NCBI GenBank assembly: GCA_964058805.1
Contig: CAXKVV010000062.1
Coordinates: 434,001 to 498,000 of the forward strand
Direction of reading: 5' to 3'
Origin: Schoenoplectus triqueter
Taxonomy: Eukaryota; Streptophyta; Magnoliopsida; Poales; Cyperaceae
DNA: 64,000 nt
Each line of letters opens with the position of its first letter. The first letter of the stretch is position 1. The position numbers and the translations under genes are program-made. The notes under the pieces are model-generated. The model was not told the origin of the DNA, did not search any database, and was given only the letters and a program-made list of their open reading frames with translations. Positions 14,301 to 26,988 of the stretch are shown piece after piece.

Positions 14301-17300
14301 CAATTCTTAGAAGTAAAGGGATATATCAATTTCATAGAACAAGAGAAGTAAAGGGATATGTCTATTTTAAAAAAAATAATCAAAAACCCTTAGCTAACAG
14401 TTTTTTAGCAAAAATCATTAGTAAAATTTAAAAAAAAAATTGCAGCATCCTTTGCTAATAGTTTTTAGCTAAAAATCATTAGTAAATGTCCATCCAGCGC
14501 TCCTCATTTTCTAACGGTTGCTTATATCTTTTCTAATCCCTCATTACTAACGGATGCAAAACCGTTAATAAATTACTTTAAAAACTGTTAGTGTTACTTG
14601 TTTTTTGCATAGTGTAAGCTAGTCTTTTAGAACTAATGCACCAAATTTAGAGAGTACATTCTAGATTTTAAAATTTACCATTCATTGACTTAGTATTAAA
14701 CAAAGTAAATTCAGCGCGTGTATTTAAGCATTCATGATTTGACGATCTTCTCAAACTATTAGAATTGTGTGAAAGATAATGCACGTCATTGTCTTTTAAA
14801 CTACTGTCGTCTCATTTGGATATATATACGGACACAAATATAGTTTAAAATAAATTTTCCTTGCGTAGGTGTTGTACTCACATCAATCACTTTTACATTC
14901 ACATTAATAACATTTATACGTGAGTTGATACAACAAATTCTAGAAGTGTCAATCTATACTATTATATAAAGCATCTAAGAATTGGAGGGTTCATTTTTTT
15001 ATCATGATAATTTTTTGTTATATCAATTTTATCCCTCAATTAGACGGATAATATTTATTTTTGGTTGATCAAACGTATGTGATCGCGTCCATTGATCGCC
15101 TTTTTCTCTCCATTTCTTTCCCTTATATACTATTATTTTCATAATATTATTATTTTTATTTAGAAACCTTATGCATATTTGGTAAGAATTTAATGGTGAT
15201 AATATATGTTAGAATAGTTTACTTTTCTTGCCATAAAAATGATGAATCATTAACTCATATTGTGCAAAAATCTCATCCAAGATTAAATATAGTCTTTAAT
15301 ATAGGTTTTCTCTATAATTTGGTGAATTTATAATTTAATATTAGATAAATATGAATTTTTTTATCTTATAATATTTTAATGTTTAAATAAAAGAGTCTAC
15401 TGCAACGCGCGGGTATATAGCTAGTTAATTGAAATGTATTTGGATGTCCATTTTCCAGTAAGTTAGAAAAAAACACCGTCGTGCCAAGGAATTGCAATTA
15501 AATTAATTAACTTCAAGCCCTCCAATTAACAGAATATATTTCCTTGTAGGCTTAATAATACTATAGAAAAAATAACGAAGCTAACATTTCTTTGTTTGGT
15601 GCATATATATATAAAATGAACCTGAATAATGTTTGCCACTTCTTCCGCATGTTTTGTGAGCTCAGTGAGACACTTAGTCCGAATATTTTGGAGTTCAGTG
15701 CAAAACTTAGTCCAAATATTTTGGAGTTCAGTGAGAAACTTAGTCCGAATATTTTGGTGTTCAGCGTCCTCGTATGCAACCCTTTGTAGACCTGAAAAAT
15801 AATCAAGCGGAAATTAGTGATATAGGGCCATAAAGATTAATTATAATTTATTTCCATCAAATATGATTAAACTTAAAACCCTTGTAGTTTTCATACAATT
15901 ATCTTTGTGTTCGATAAAATATATTCCAAATGACATTAAGTTATATTATATTTGAAACACAATAAATGTACAAGTTCAAATGGCATCTTGCATGTATGAA
16001 TTTTAAAACACAAAGATTCCGAAAATTCAAAAATTAACTGTACGTACACCTTTTTTTTCAATTTTTTAGATTCTTTTAGTATTGTTTTTTTTATCAAAAA
16101 GATTTTGATCTAGTCTTCAAATTTTATTAATCTATAAATATTACATAGATCATTAGACATGATCTTTGTATTAAAGATTATAAGAAAATAAAAAATAAAA
16201 AAATAAATCTTAATTTACGCTTCTATACCAAGCTGATATTCTATTTTTATTTCTCTCACAAGGTCAAGAACTGCCTTCTCTTATTCTCTTAAAATTCTAT
16301 TGCATCGCTCTTTCCAATCGTTAAAACAAGTGAAAAGTTGTAATCTCCTCCAATGTAATTTTCCAGCATGGTCAAATATAATTTTTAACTCCCCTTTCTT
16401 GTATAAGTCGGAATGACTCCAATGCATGAATACAACATTATGTATATAGCTTCTGATGTGTCGAACTGTTTCACAGTCTGTAAATAGATATTGAATCGTT
16501 TCTTCATCTCTAGCGCACATATAACAAAAACTCGATAATTGCCAACCCCTTTTTTTTCAAATTATATGTTGTTAATAAGGAATTCTTCAGCATCAACCAT
16601 GAAAAAATCTGTATTCTTGGTGAGGCTTTTAGTTTCCAGATATTAACTAGATTAGAGCTCAGCAGTGGGCCATTAGCCATGAACTAGTACATTGATCTCA
16701 CAGTAAAGTTATTTTCCAATCTCAATCAAACACCTCATCTTGTTGTTGATCAGATATGGTAATCAGAGAGATCTTTTGTATCAGAACAGTGAGTTGTTGC
16801 TGCTCCTGATGTGCAACTTGGATTCTAAGTGTTGTAATCCATTCACCATTGACCAAAATTTTTGCAACTGAATTCATTTTATTCTCCGTCAGTTGATATA
16901 AATTAAGGAATACAGAACATAAAGGTTCTTCTATCCAGCAATCTTCCCAAAATCTTATCTTTTGCCCATTACCCACTTAGAATTTAGAGTGAGCAATTGA
17001 TAACATCCTGAACTATTCCTATACGCTTTTCTAAAACATTGATGCATATGCATCCTCCCATGGTTTGTACATCAATGTGCAATGTGGAGTTACTTCTTTC
17101 CACCACTTATTAGTCGTCAGTCAAAATCAAATTCATTTGGCCAACAATGATTTGTTCATGATATGAAAATCTTTGACACCAAGTCCACCATACTCCTTAC
17201 TCATTGTGATTACTCTCCAATTTACTAGGCACATGGGGTTTTTTTTTCTTTGATTTTCTTTATGCACATGTCAAAGAAATCTTCTTCTGATTGCATCAAT

Positions 17301-20300
17301 TCTTTTAACAAACCACTTTGGCAGTAAAAAAAATAGACATAAAAAATAATGGCTTTTGTCGTTAAAACTGAATTTAACAGCACTAATCTCCTTGCAATGG
17401 ATAGTTTTTCAGCTTTCCAACCTGGCAAACCCTTTTGTATGCTATCAATAAGATCCTGATATTGCTGTTTGGAAAGTGGCCTATCAGATAAAGGTAAACC
17501 TAGAAACCGCAATGGGAATGCAGAGGCTTTGCACTGTAATATTCCTGCTAAGCTCACCACCTGCTCTCTGAAAGAGGATGTGTCAGAAAAATAAATGGGA
17601 AAAACTACAAGAACAATGTGTTTGTGGTGCAAAAACTGACTACACCATTTTCTGATTTTTTTCTTTTATTCAAAACATAATTCTAAAACCAGTAACTAAA
17701 TATCCTATTACATCACCTACTAACTTTAGTAAAAGTTTCTTAATCTCTACCAGCAATAACAGAAAGAAATAACCTAAGAATAATATTCAAATCTTCTAAG
17801 ATAGGAAATTTAATAAGTTGGAAAATACACAACAATAAACAAAAATATGTGTGTCGGTTCCATCCCAGGTTGACACAACAGCTTACTCCTTTCATTCACC
17901 CCCCTAAGCTCGTTGTGCCATCTTGATCTCTGTCACGCCTATTCTTTCCCTCAAATCCTGGAACTTGGCTCGTCCCAGTGACTTGGTTAGCAAATCTGCG
18001 AGTTGGTCACCAGTTCCCACATGCTCAACTTCTATCTTGCCTTCCTCCACACATTGCCTTATATAGTGAAATCTTGTATCAATATGCTTACTCCGGTCAT
18101 GATATACAGGATTTTTGCACAGAGATATTGCTGATTTGTTATCTATTCTTAGCTTTATCTTCTGTGTCTGTTGGCTCAGCAAGTCTCCTCTCAGAGATTC
18201 CAACCATACCCCTTGGCATGCTGCTGATGCTGCGGCTATGTACTCAGCCTCACACGAGGATAATGCCACCACCTTTTGTTTTCTAGAGAACCAGCTCACT
18301 GCATTCTCTCCTAGAAAATAAATCACCCCAGTAGTGCTTCTCCTATCATCAACATCTCCAGCCATATCGCTATCTGAATAACCGACAAAATTTCTTTCCT
18401 CCTTTGGGCTCCTCCTATAGCAACATCCCAGAGTGATTGTTCCTTTCACATATCTTAAGATATGTTTGACTGCTGCCATATGTTCGGCTTTAGGATTTTC
18501 CATGAATCTGCTTACAATCCCTACAGAATATGCTAGGTCTGGTCTAGTATGGAGTAGATATCGGAGACTTCCAACTATGCTTCGGTATTTTGTTTGATCA
18601 ACTGGATTTGACCGACTATTCTTGCTTAATTTTAGTCTGGGCTCCATTGGTGCCTGAACTGGATTACAATCTTCCATTCTGCACTCTTTCAATATCCTTT
18701 TGGCGAAATTTTCTTGGCTCAACACTGTCACATCACCCAATTGCTGTACCTCTATGCCGAGATAATAGGTTAGCAATCCCAGATCACTCATTTTGAACTT
18801 CTCCTTCATCTCCAATTTAAATTGTGCAATTTCAGTTTCACTTGTGCCGGTAATTAGTAAATCATCTACATACACACTTATCAGTATAATATCTCCTCCT
18901 TTGCTCCTCTTGTACACAGCATGTTCTAATTCTCTTCTTTCAAATCTCATCTGCCTCAGAGTGCTGTCTAATTTGGCGTTCCAGGCTCGTGGAGCTTGCT
19001 TTAAGCCATATAGAGCTTTGTGCAGTCTTAGCACATGTTGTTCTTTCCCCTCCACTTCAAAGCCAGGCGGCTGCATAACATACACTTCTTCCTTTAATTC
19101 GCCATTTAAAAACGCACATTTCACATCCATATGATGTAGCAACCATCCTTGTTGCACTGCTACCACTGCAATCAGTCTAATAGTCTCCATCCTAGTCACA
19201 GGGGCAAACACGTCATCGAAATCTATTCCTTGTTGTTGCACATAGCCCTTTGCTACTAGGCGTGCTTTGTGTTTCATCAGCTTTCCTTCAGCGTTTTTCT
19301 TCAATTTGAACACCCACTTCAGTCCTATAACCCTCTGACCATCAACTGGTTCGACTAAACTCCAAGTCTGATTCTCATGTATCGAATTTATTTCCTCCAC
19401 CATAGCACTTCTCCAGTTAACATCTTCTGCAGCCTCAACGAAACCTTTTGGTTCCTCCATTCCTATTAGACATAATTCAGTGCAATTTAACTGAATTGGT
19501 TCAGTTTCACTGTAAATTTCATCAAGACTTCTCAACCTCAATGGAGTTCCATGTGACTCCTCCTGAGTATCCTCCATCTCTATACCCTCTGGATCTTCTT
19601 CTAGTTCCACTATAGGCGCAATTTGTTCCAATCTCGATTGATCATCACTTTCATTTTCTGGTTGATGTTCATTCTCCCCACCACCAAATTCCTCTTCTAA
19701 GTTGAGCCCGGTACCAGGTGGAGTTCTTGTACCAGTGCCTTCAAATTTCCAATCCCACACTTTATTTTCTTCAAACACTGTATCTCGTGTTACGTGTACT
19801 TTCTTTGTCATTGGATTGTATACCCGATATGCCTTAGACCCCTTTTCATACCCCAATAATATCATTTTGAGACTTCTGTCTGCAAGTTTTGATTGATGAG
19901 GGGTTGTTACCTTCACATGCACTATACTTCCAAAAACCCGAAAATGATCAACTCTGGGTTTTCTTTTGTACCACGCCTCGTAGGGTGTCATCCCTGTTAC
20001 ACTTTTTGTTGGTGCTCGATTTAGAATGTATACTGCAGTGGCTGCAGCTTCACCCCAGAACTCAGCCGGAACACATTTGTTCTTCAGCATACAGCGTACC
20101 ATCCCTAGGACTGTTTGATTTCTTCGTTCAACCACTCCATTTTGCTGTGGTGAATAGGGTGCTGTCAGGTACCTTTTCACTCCTTTTCTTTTACAGTAAT
20201 CAACAAATTCGGTTGAGCTGAATTCCCCTCCTCGATCTGTCCTGAATGCTTTTAGCTTAGTGCTCTGTTCAACCTCAATTTCCTCTTTTACCCCCTCAAA

Positions 20301-23300
20301 CGCTGAAAATGCTTCATTCTTGTACTTTAGCAACTCAATCCACATATATCGACTGTAGTCGTCCACAAGTAATAGAAAATATCTATTACCTGCTGGGGTA
20401 GGAGGAGTAAGTGGTCCACACAGATCACCATGCATTAAATCCAATGCCTTTTCTGCTCTAAACCCAGCTTCTTGAGGAAACGGTGACCTGCGTTGCTTGC
20501 CAATCAAACACCCACTGCATACTTCTCCTGTGGCTTCGATTCCTGGCAACCCCTCTACCATTCCTTCCTGGTGCAGTTTTCTCAATGCTTGAAAATTTAA
20601 GTGTCCGTACCTGGCATGCCACACTTGCACGTCAGGTTCAACATTCACTTTCAAGCATATGGGTTTCATCAACTCCAGCTTTAAAGTGTATAGTCTGTTT
20701 CTGGACCTCTGAACACGAATAATCAATTTTCCATCCTTATTCAATATTGTCAACCAGCCATCTTCAATTTTCACCTTACATCCTCTCTCTTCAAGCTGCC
20801 CCAGGCTAATGATATTGCTGGTCAATTTTGGAATAAAATACACATCATCTATTGCTACCTTTTCTCCTGCACGACTTCTGATCATCACTGTACCTCGCCC
20901 TCCTATGGATACCTCTGACCCATCTCCAAGCTTTACACCTCCTTGAATGTTTGTGTCGAAATTTGTGAGATGTTCCCTGCAACCTGTCATGTGGTTGCTT
21001 GCCCCAGAATCTAAATACCAGATGTGCTCTTTTTCCTTCACAATTTCTCCAATGTGCAGGTTCTCAGATATTTCAGTAGTTGTATTGTTGTTACTCTCAT
21101 TTCCCCGTGTTTTTATCACTTCATGCATTAGTAACACTGGTTCTTCCTCCTCTTCTTTTTCGACTAGGTTTGCTCTCTCTCTTTTAGGCTTGCGACACTC
21201 TGATGCAAAATGCCCATAAACAGAGCAATTAAAACATTTTATTTTTGACTTATCGAACTTTCTATAGGGCTTCTTTTCATTCTCTCTTTTTTGCCATCCT
21301 CCTTTACTGTCTGATTCATCAGTGTTCTTCTCTTTCAGTGTTAAAGCCTCCCACTGTGAGCGTGTAAGAAGTAATTCTTTTTCCTCCTTTGCTTCCCACT
21401 GTGATCGAGTGAGCATCAGCTTTCCATCTTCTTCTCTGTGTTGCTTTCTTCCTCTCAGACTTTCTTCAAACACCCTTAACCTCCCTATTGCTTCAGCAAC
21501 TGACATCGTAGCCATGTTTCCCCACTGTTCAATTGTCCCTATGATAGGCAGAAACTTATCAGGAACCGCACTAAACAACTTTTCAACCACTGCACTATCC
21601 TTCATTTCAACTCCAAGGGATCTAATTTCTCCTATGATGTTCATCAAATTCTGAGAGAACTCAACGATGCTTGTTGAGTCAGCCATGATCATACGGTCAA
21701 ACTGTCTCTTCAACACTTGTGCCCTTGCTTTTCTGACACGATCTTCCCCAACACTCATTTGTCGGATAGTTTCCCATGCTTCTTTCGCTGTCTCCTTTTC
21801 GGCAATTGTCATGACTATGGAATCTGGTACCGACTGAGAGATAGCGGCCAAGGCAGCCTGGTCCTTCTCTTTTGTGCTAGACTCCTTGCCCTCCACTGCC
21901 TCCCATACTCCAAGAGTTCCCAAAATGAGTTTCATTTTCACTGCCCACAATCCATAGTTTGTGTCGTTCAGGATTGGGTATTGAATCGGTATATTTACTC
22001 GCGCCATCGGATTAGATAGTGTTTTCTCTCCACTCTTTTCTAACCTCGCTCTGATACCAAATGTCAGAAAAATAAATGGGAAAAACTACAAGAACAATGT
22101 GTTTGTGGTGCAAAAACTGACTACACCATTTTCTGATTTTTTTCTTTTATTCAAAACATAATTCTAAAACCAGTAACTAAATATCCTATTACATCACCTA
22201 CTAACTTTAGTAAAAGTTTCTTAATCTCTACCAGCAATAACAGAAAGAAATAACCTAAGAATAATATTCAAATCTTCTAAGATAGGAAATTTAATAAGTT
22301 GGAAAATACACAACAATAAACAAAAATATGTGTGTCGGTTCCATCCCAGGTTGACACAACAGCTTACTCCTTTCAGGATGTAATCAGCATTTCTGATTTT
22401 ACAAATTTATTTTCAATCCTGAAATCTTTCCAAAGATTTTCATTATTGCATCCAGGATTCTAATTTGTTGCTCTTCCTGTTTTACAAATAGCAAAGTATC
22501 ATCGCATATAATAAACAGCTCCTACATCCTAGAAATACTGGTTGCAATAGTTGTGACACATTTAATTTGATGATCCAGAGAACTAGAAAATTCATTGCTA
22601 ATATGAAGATATATGCGGATAGCGGATCTCCTTGCCTTACTCCTCGTTTTAAAACAATCTTCCTTCCTGAGACTGAATTCAAAATGACCTGAGAGTAGCA
22701 CTGTCGAACCAAGTATTCAATCCATTTTATCCAGTTATCCGAGAAACCTCTTGCTTTGAGACAATTGATAATCAAACTCCAGTTAACTGAATCAAAAGCT
22801 TTGAAAATATCAGGTTTGAACAAAGCAATTTTTTTATTTCGCTTTTTGGCTACTGATATAACTTCTTGAGCATATATAAACCCTTTAAAAATATTTCTTC
22901 CTTTCACAAAACTCGTTTGTGTTGGCTGAATCAATAATGGCAAGTGCAATTGAATCCTTTCCAAATTTTTGAAAAGATCCTTTGAATGCCATGAATTACA
23001 CTAATTGGCCTGTAATTTGTAGGTTTAATTGCATTCTTTGATTTGGGAATCATGAAAATATAGGACCCATTTAATGGCTTCAAAGTTAATGTTGGGATTT
23101 CTCATAACCAAATTAAGAACCTATTTTATATCTGGCATTAACAAGGTTTTAAAAGTCTTGTAAAATTTACCGATAAAACCGTCTGGCCAAGGAGCCTTAT
23201 TATTTGGCCAAGTGCAGATTGCCATTTCAATTTCTTAGGTTGCTATTTCTCCTTCTAACACATGATTTTGTTCTTTTCTTGGTAGCCCCTGATATAACTG

Positions 23301-26300
23301 CTCAAAGTTTAATGAGAATTCTGCCTCTCCATCTTTTCCCATTAGATTGCAGAAATAATCAAATAATATTTGTACCTTTTCTTCATGCTTACAGTACTTC
23401 TCTTGTCCATTCTGGAGGGTGTGAATGATATTTTGCCTTTTCTGCACACTTGCCACTAAGTGAAAATATCCTGTATTTTTATCCCCCTCATCAAACCACT
23501 TATGTTTAGCTCGTTGCCTCTGGATTGTTTCCTTGATCATTGCTATGTTCTTGTACCTTTCTATTAATTCATTCATCAGAACACTTTCCAAGTGTGTTAA
23601 GATTCTGCTTTTTTTTTGCATATCCAGCTAAGAAAGAGTTATTTTACAAAAAATTTCTTAACTGTTAATGTCCCCAATCTTCTCTTTTTTCCATTTAATT
23701 ATCTCCTTTCTGAGATCTTACAATTTTAAATGCAGATCTCCTGAATTTGCTGCCAAATTCTATGAAGACTAGAATTCTTGCACTAAGTCTTGAAATTCTT
23801 GCATTTTCAATCAGTAGTTTTCAAATTTAATTATATTTGGTAATGGAAAATTGGTTTGAGCTAAAACCGGGCATTGATCCGAGACTATATTGTTCAGAGT
23901 TGTTTGAGTAGTGGCTGGAAATCTGCAGCTCCACTGAGATGAGATTAGAAATCTATCATGTCTTACAAATGTTGATTGGTCTCTACCATTTGACCATGTG
24001 AAATTCTTGCCCTGCATTGGTAGATCAATTAATCCCAACTCATCTACTAGATTTCTAGAATCCCGATCTCTGGATTTCAATATGCTTGTAGATCTCTCTT
24101 CCGATCTTAAAACCATGTTAAAGTCTCCACATATGATCCAAGGGACATTTAACTTTTGTTTGGCCTGTTTAATTTGCTACAAGAAATTACCTCGGGGGCC
24201 ACTTGATGGACCATACACTCCAATAATAAATATTATTGAATCATCCAATCGAAATTTAAGTTGTGCTAAAATCAAATTCTATGAGCTGCAAACACACTGG
24301 GCTTCTAGATTTCTACTATTCCATGCCAGCAATAACCCTCCAGCTGATCCACATGCATAAATGTGAAATCTTTCTTTAAATTTCCCCCCTAATATTTGCT
24401 TAATCAGAAAATCATCAATGCCAACTAACTTCGTTTCTTGAAGACAAACAATATCTGGCTTCTCAGATAGTATGAAATTCCTCACTATTGCTCTTTTATC
24501 TTTATCATTCAATCCCCTTACATTCCAACTCAAAAGTTTAAATCTTCTATGTTGCAAACGCATTGAACACCAATTTACAAATAACTCGGAGAATTTCACA
24601 AGATATTATAATTTTAATCCTTTCTCCCTCCACTTTATCATAAGATGTCAACACTCCCCTACTAGCATTAAAACTTGCTAAAGTAATCTCCATCCACTTA
24701 AAATCAGAAACACAAAAAACTCCTTCAGCCAACAAACAAAGAAACTACTAACCTACTCCATCCATACCAGAGATAATTACATCATAAAAAAAACTCGAAA
24801 CAACAAAACAACAACTATGAAATCACAAACCATCAAATATCCATCGTTCACCATCTTCTCATCAGGGACACACTTCAGAGCATTGTCCCGCCAACCTCCA
24901 GTAAAGGCACCGTTTGGTGGATCGGAGTGTTGGGTCGTTCTTCATATACTGAGTCTTCCGGCAACTTTTAGAATTATTTGAAGTTCTTAATTTGCCAATG
25001 TTGTCAATAGATCCCTTGCTTATATGTTAAAACTTAACAATCTATTGAATTACGGGTGTCAATAGGTCGGGTCGGGTCGGGTTCGGATTGGGTCATATTA
25101 TTTTATTATTATTTTTAACCCGACCCAATTAAATTCGGGTCAAAAAATCTTGACTCTTACCCGACCCGACGGGTCACGAGTTGACCCGACCCAACCCGTG
25201 TAAAATAATTAAATATTTATTAATTATTTTTATATAATTTTAAGCAATAAAATATTAATTAATTTATTATTAATCTGAATTAGTGTATATTTAAGCTTTT
25301 TATTAGTACTAAATTACAAAATTAATTTAAAAAATATAATTAATCGGGTCGGATCGGGTTGACCCGAACCCGACCCGACCCAATTCGGGTCAAAAAATTA
25401 AATCCATACCCGACCCATTTATTTCGAGTCATGTCGGGTCGGGTCAAAATTGACAACCCTAATTGAAATATAAAAAGTTCTGCACATTTTATCTCATAGT
25501 TTGATGAATTTCTAAATATATAGTTACAATACGGTGAGTCGTGAAGTACAAAATATCTTTGTACTTTGCATATCATACCTCTCTTTTCTAAATTCAAAAT
25601 ACTGATAAAAAATTTCAAAGTGTTCTCCATATTAAAATGTGTTTGGAGACCAAATTTTACATCATTTTGGAAAAAAAAAAAATTTTGTTTAGTTATAGAA
25701 AATTGCTATTATTGAAAATCATTAGATCAATGTAAAATTTAAGATTTTGAACGATTCAGATTATTGTTTTTGATTTTAAAAATGAAAAATCGATTCATAG
25801 CACGGAGACGATTCGTGCTATGCATAACATTGTAATCCAATTATATATATATATATATATATATATAGTGAGACTATAATGTCGTGAAGTATAAAACCTC
25901 TTATACTTCACTTTAGTATCTCAATTTTAAAAGTTTAAATGGCCCATCCAAACCGTGGAACATGATCTTTATATTGAAATATATTTGGAGATCAAATTTT
26001 ACATTTTGTTGAAAATTTTTACTATTTTTTCTATTTATGCTTTTATATCTCATTTTTAGCTATTTTTTGAACATGATCTTCATGTTGATCTAACGATTTC
26101 TGCACCATTCAATACTAGTGATTTTTCATCCATCTAAAAAATAACAAAAAATTAAAATATACATATAATTTCATCTCCAAAGATATTTCAATATGAAAAT
26201 CATATTCAACGGTTTGGATCAGTTATTTAGACTTTTAAAATCAAAATATGAATACAAAGTATAAAAGATTTTGTACATCATGAAACACCATAACATCATT

Positions 26301-26302
26301 AT

Positions 26303-26372
<70 letters not shown>

Positions 26373-26933
26373 TGATGTTATGGTGCTTCGCGAAGCACAA
26401 AAATTTTTGTACTTCGTGTCCGTATCTCCAATTTAAAAGTTCAAACGGCCGATCCAAACCGTTGAACATCATTTTCATATTGAAATATCATTGGAGATCA
26501 AATTTTATATATATATTTTTAATTTTTGTAATTTTTTAAATGAGTATAAAGTTCGCTGATAAAACGATTTCTCCACTATAACGATTTCCCCCGTATCTTG
26601 CAATGACTTTTTTCTTCGGGCTCGCATACTCCATCATCAGGTAGTAAAATTGCTACACGGCAAAATCTCGGGAGTTGGATAAAAGCGTCCCTAAAATAAC
26701 CAACGGGTAGGAAGGAGCTTCTTGCTCCACTCTTCTTTTTTCCCAAGAACGCAGTAAGGGATGGACGGTATCTGAACACCTTGAGTTGCTCCCACGAGTC
26801 CCACCAAGGCATTTTTTGTGAGTCGGATAGCTAGGATCGTCGACCTCCGGAACCCCTTGTACTCTTTGAAAGAAAGACCGTGTTCAGTCGATTAACTCTC
26901 TTGGAGTCGGCCCTATCTCTCTTTGCCAGCTTT

Positions 26934-26988
<55 letters not shown>

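Larger units (their letters stand above)
17576..22380 (-). mobile_element. Young, apparently intact Ty1/copia element
   Basis: LTRs 17581-17894 and 22062-22375 (314 bp each, identical over my full comparison), target duplication GGATG at 17576-17580 and 22376-22380, PBS TGGTATCAGAGC on the minus strand at 22048-22059, polypurine tract TTAGGGGGGTGAA at 17895-17907. A single uninterrupted 1367-codon gag-pol frame fills the interior. Identical LTRs mean a recent insertion. It sits inside the L1-type LINE, which sits in an intron of the RHD3-like gene, all on the minus strand. Confidence 0.96.
16200..24990 (-). mobile_element. L1-type LINE, decayed, split by a copia insertion
   Basis: From right to left on the minus strand: endonuclease ([20 protein letters not shown] and LQETKL at 24279-24599; [20 protein letters not shown] near 23950), a linker ([15 protein letters not shown], 23235-23621), RT ([12 protein letters not shown] near 23190; [21 protein letters not shown] and [11 protein letters not shown] at 22482-22964), then after the copia insertion at 17576-22380 RT thumb ([19 protein letters not shown], 17225-17579) and a zinc-finger RVT region (16281-16976). 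ORF1 is not evident. Many stops, so it is inactive. Outer borders are approximate; no target duplication identified. Confidence 0.85.

Noticed and set aside
11355..15621. A possible second, complete RHD3-like gene starting here
   Set aside because: No GTPase-domain exon, start codon or promoter-like sequence was seen, and the flanking exons join in frame, so a single gene is preferred.
15592..15806. Long open frames on both strands across the 33-bp repeats
   Set aside because: 33 is a multiple of three, so every frame stays open through the array; only the minus-strand frame in phase with the splice sites matches the module 2 exon.
17978..22019. Nine open frames of 64-113 codons on the + strand across the young copia element
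   Set aside because: All lie antisense to the intact 1367-codon gag-pol frame and show no motifs; they are shadows of it.
26300..26372. Long (AT)n tract as a regulatory or structural signal
   Set aside because: Ordinary microsatellite at the edge of MITEs; several similar tracts occur in the window.
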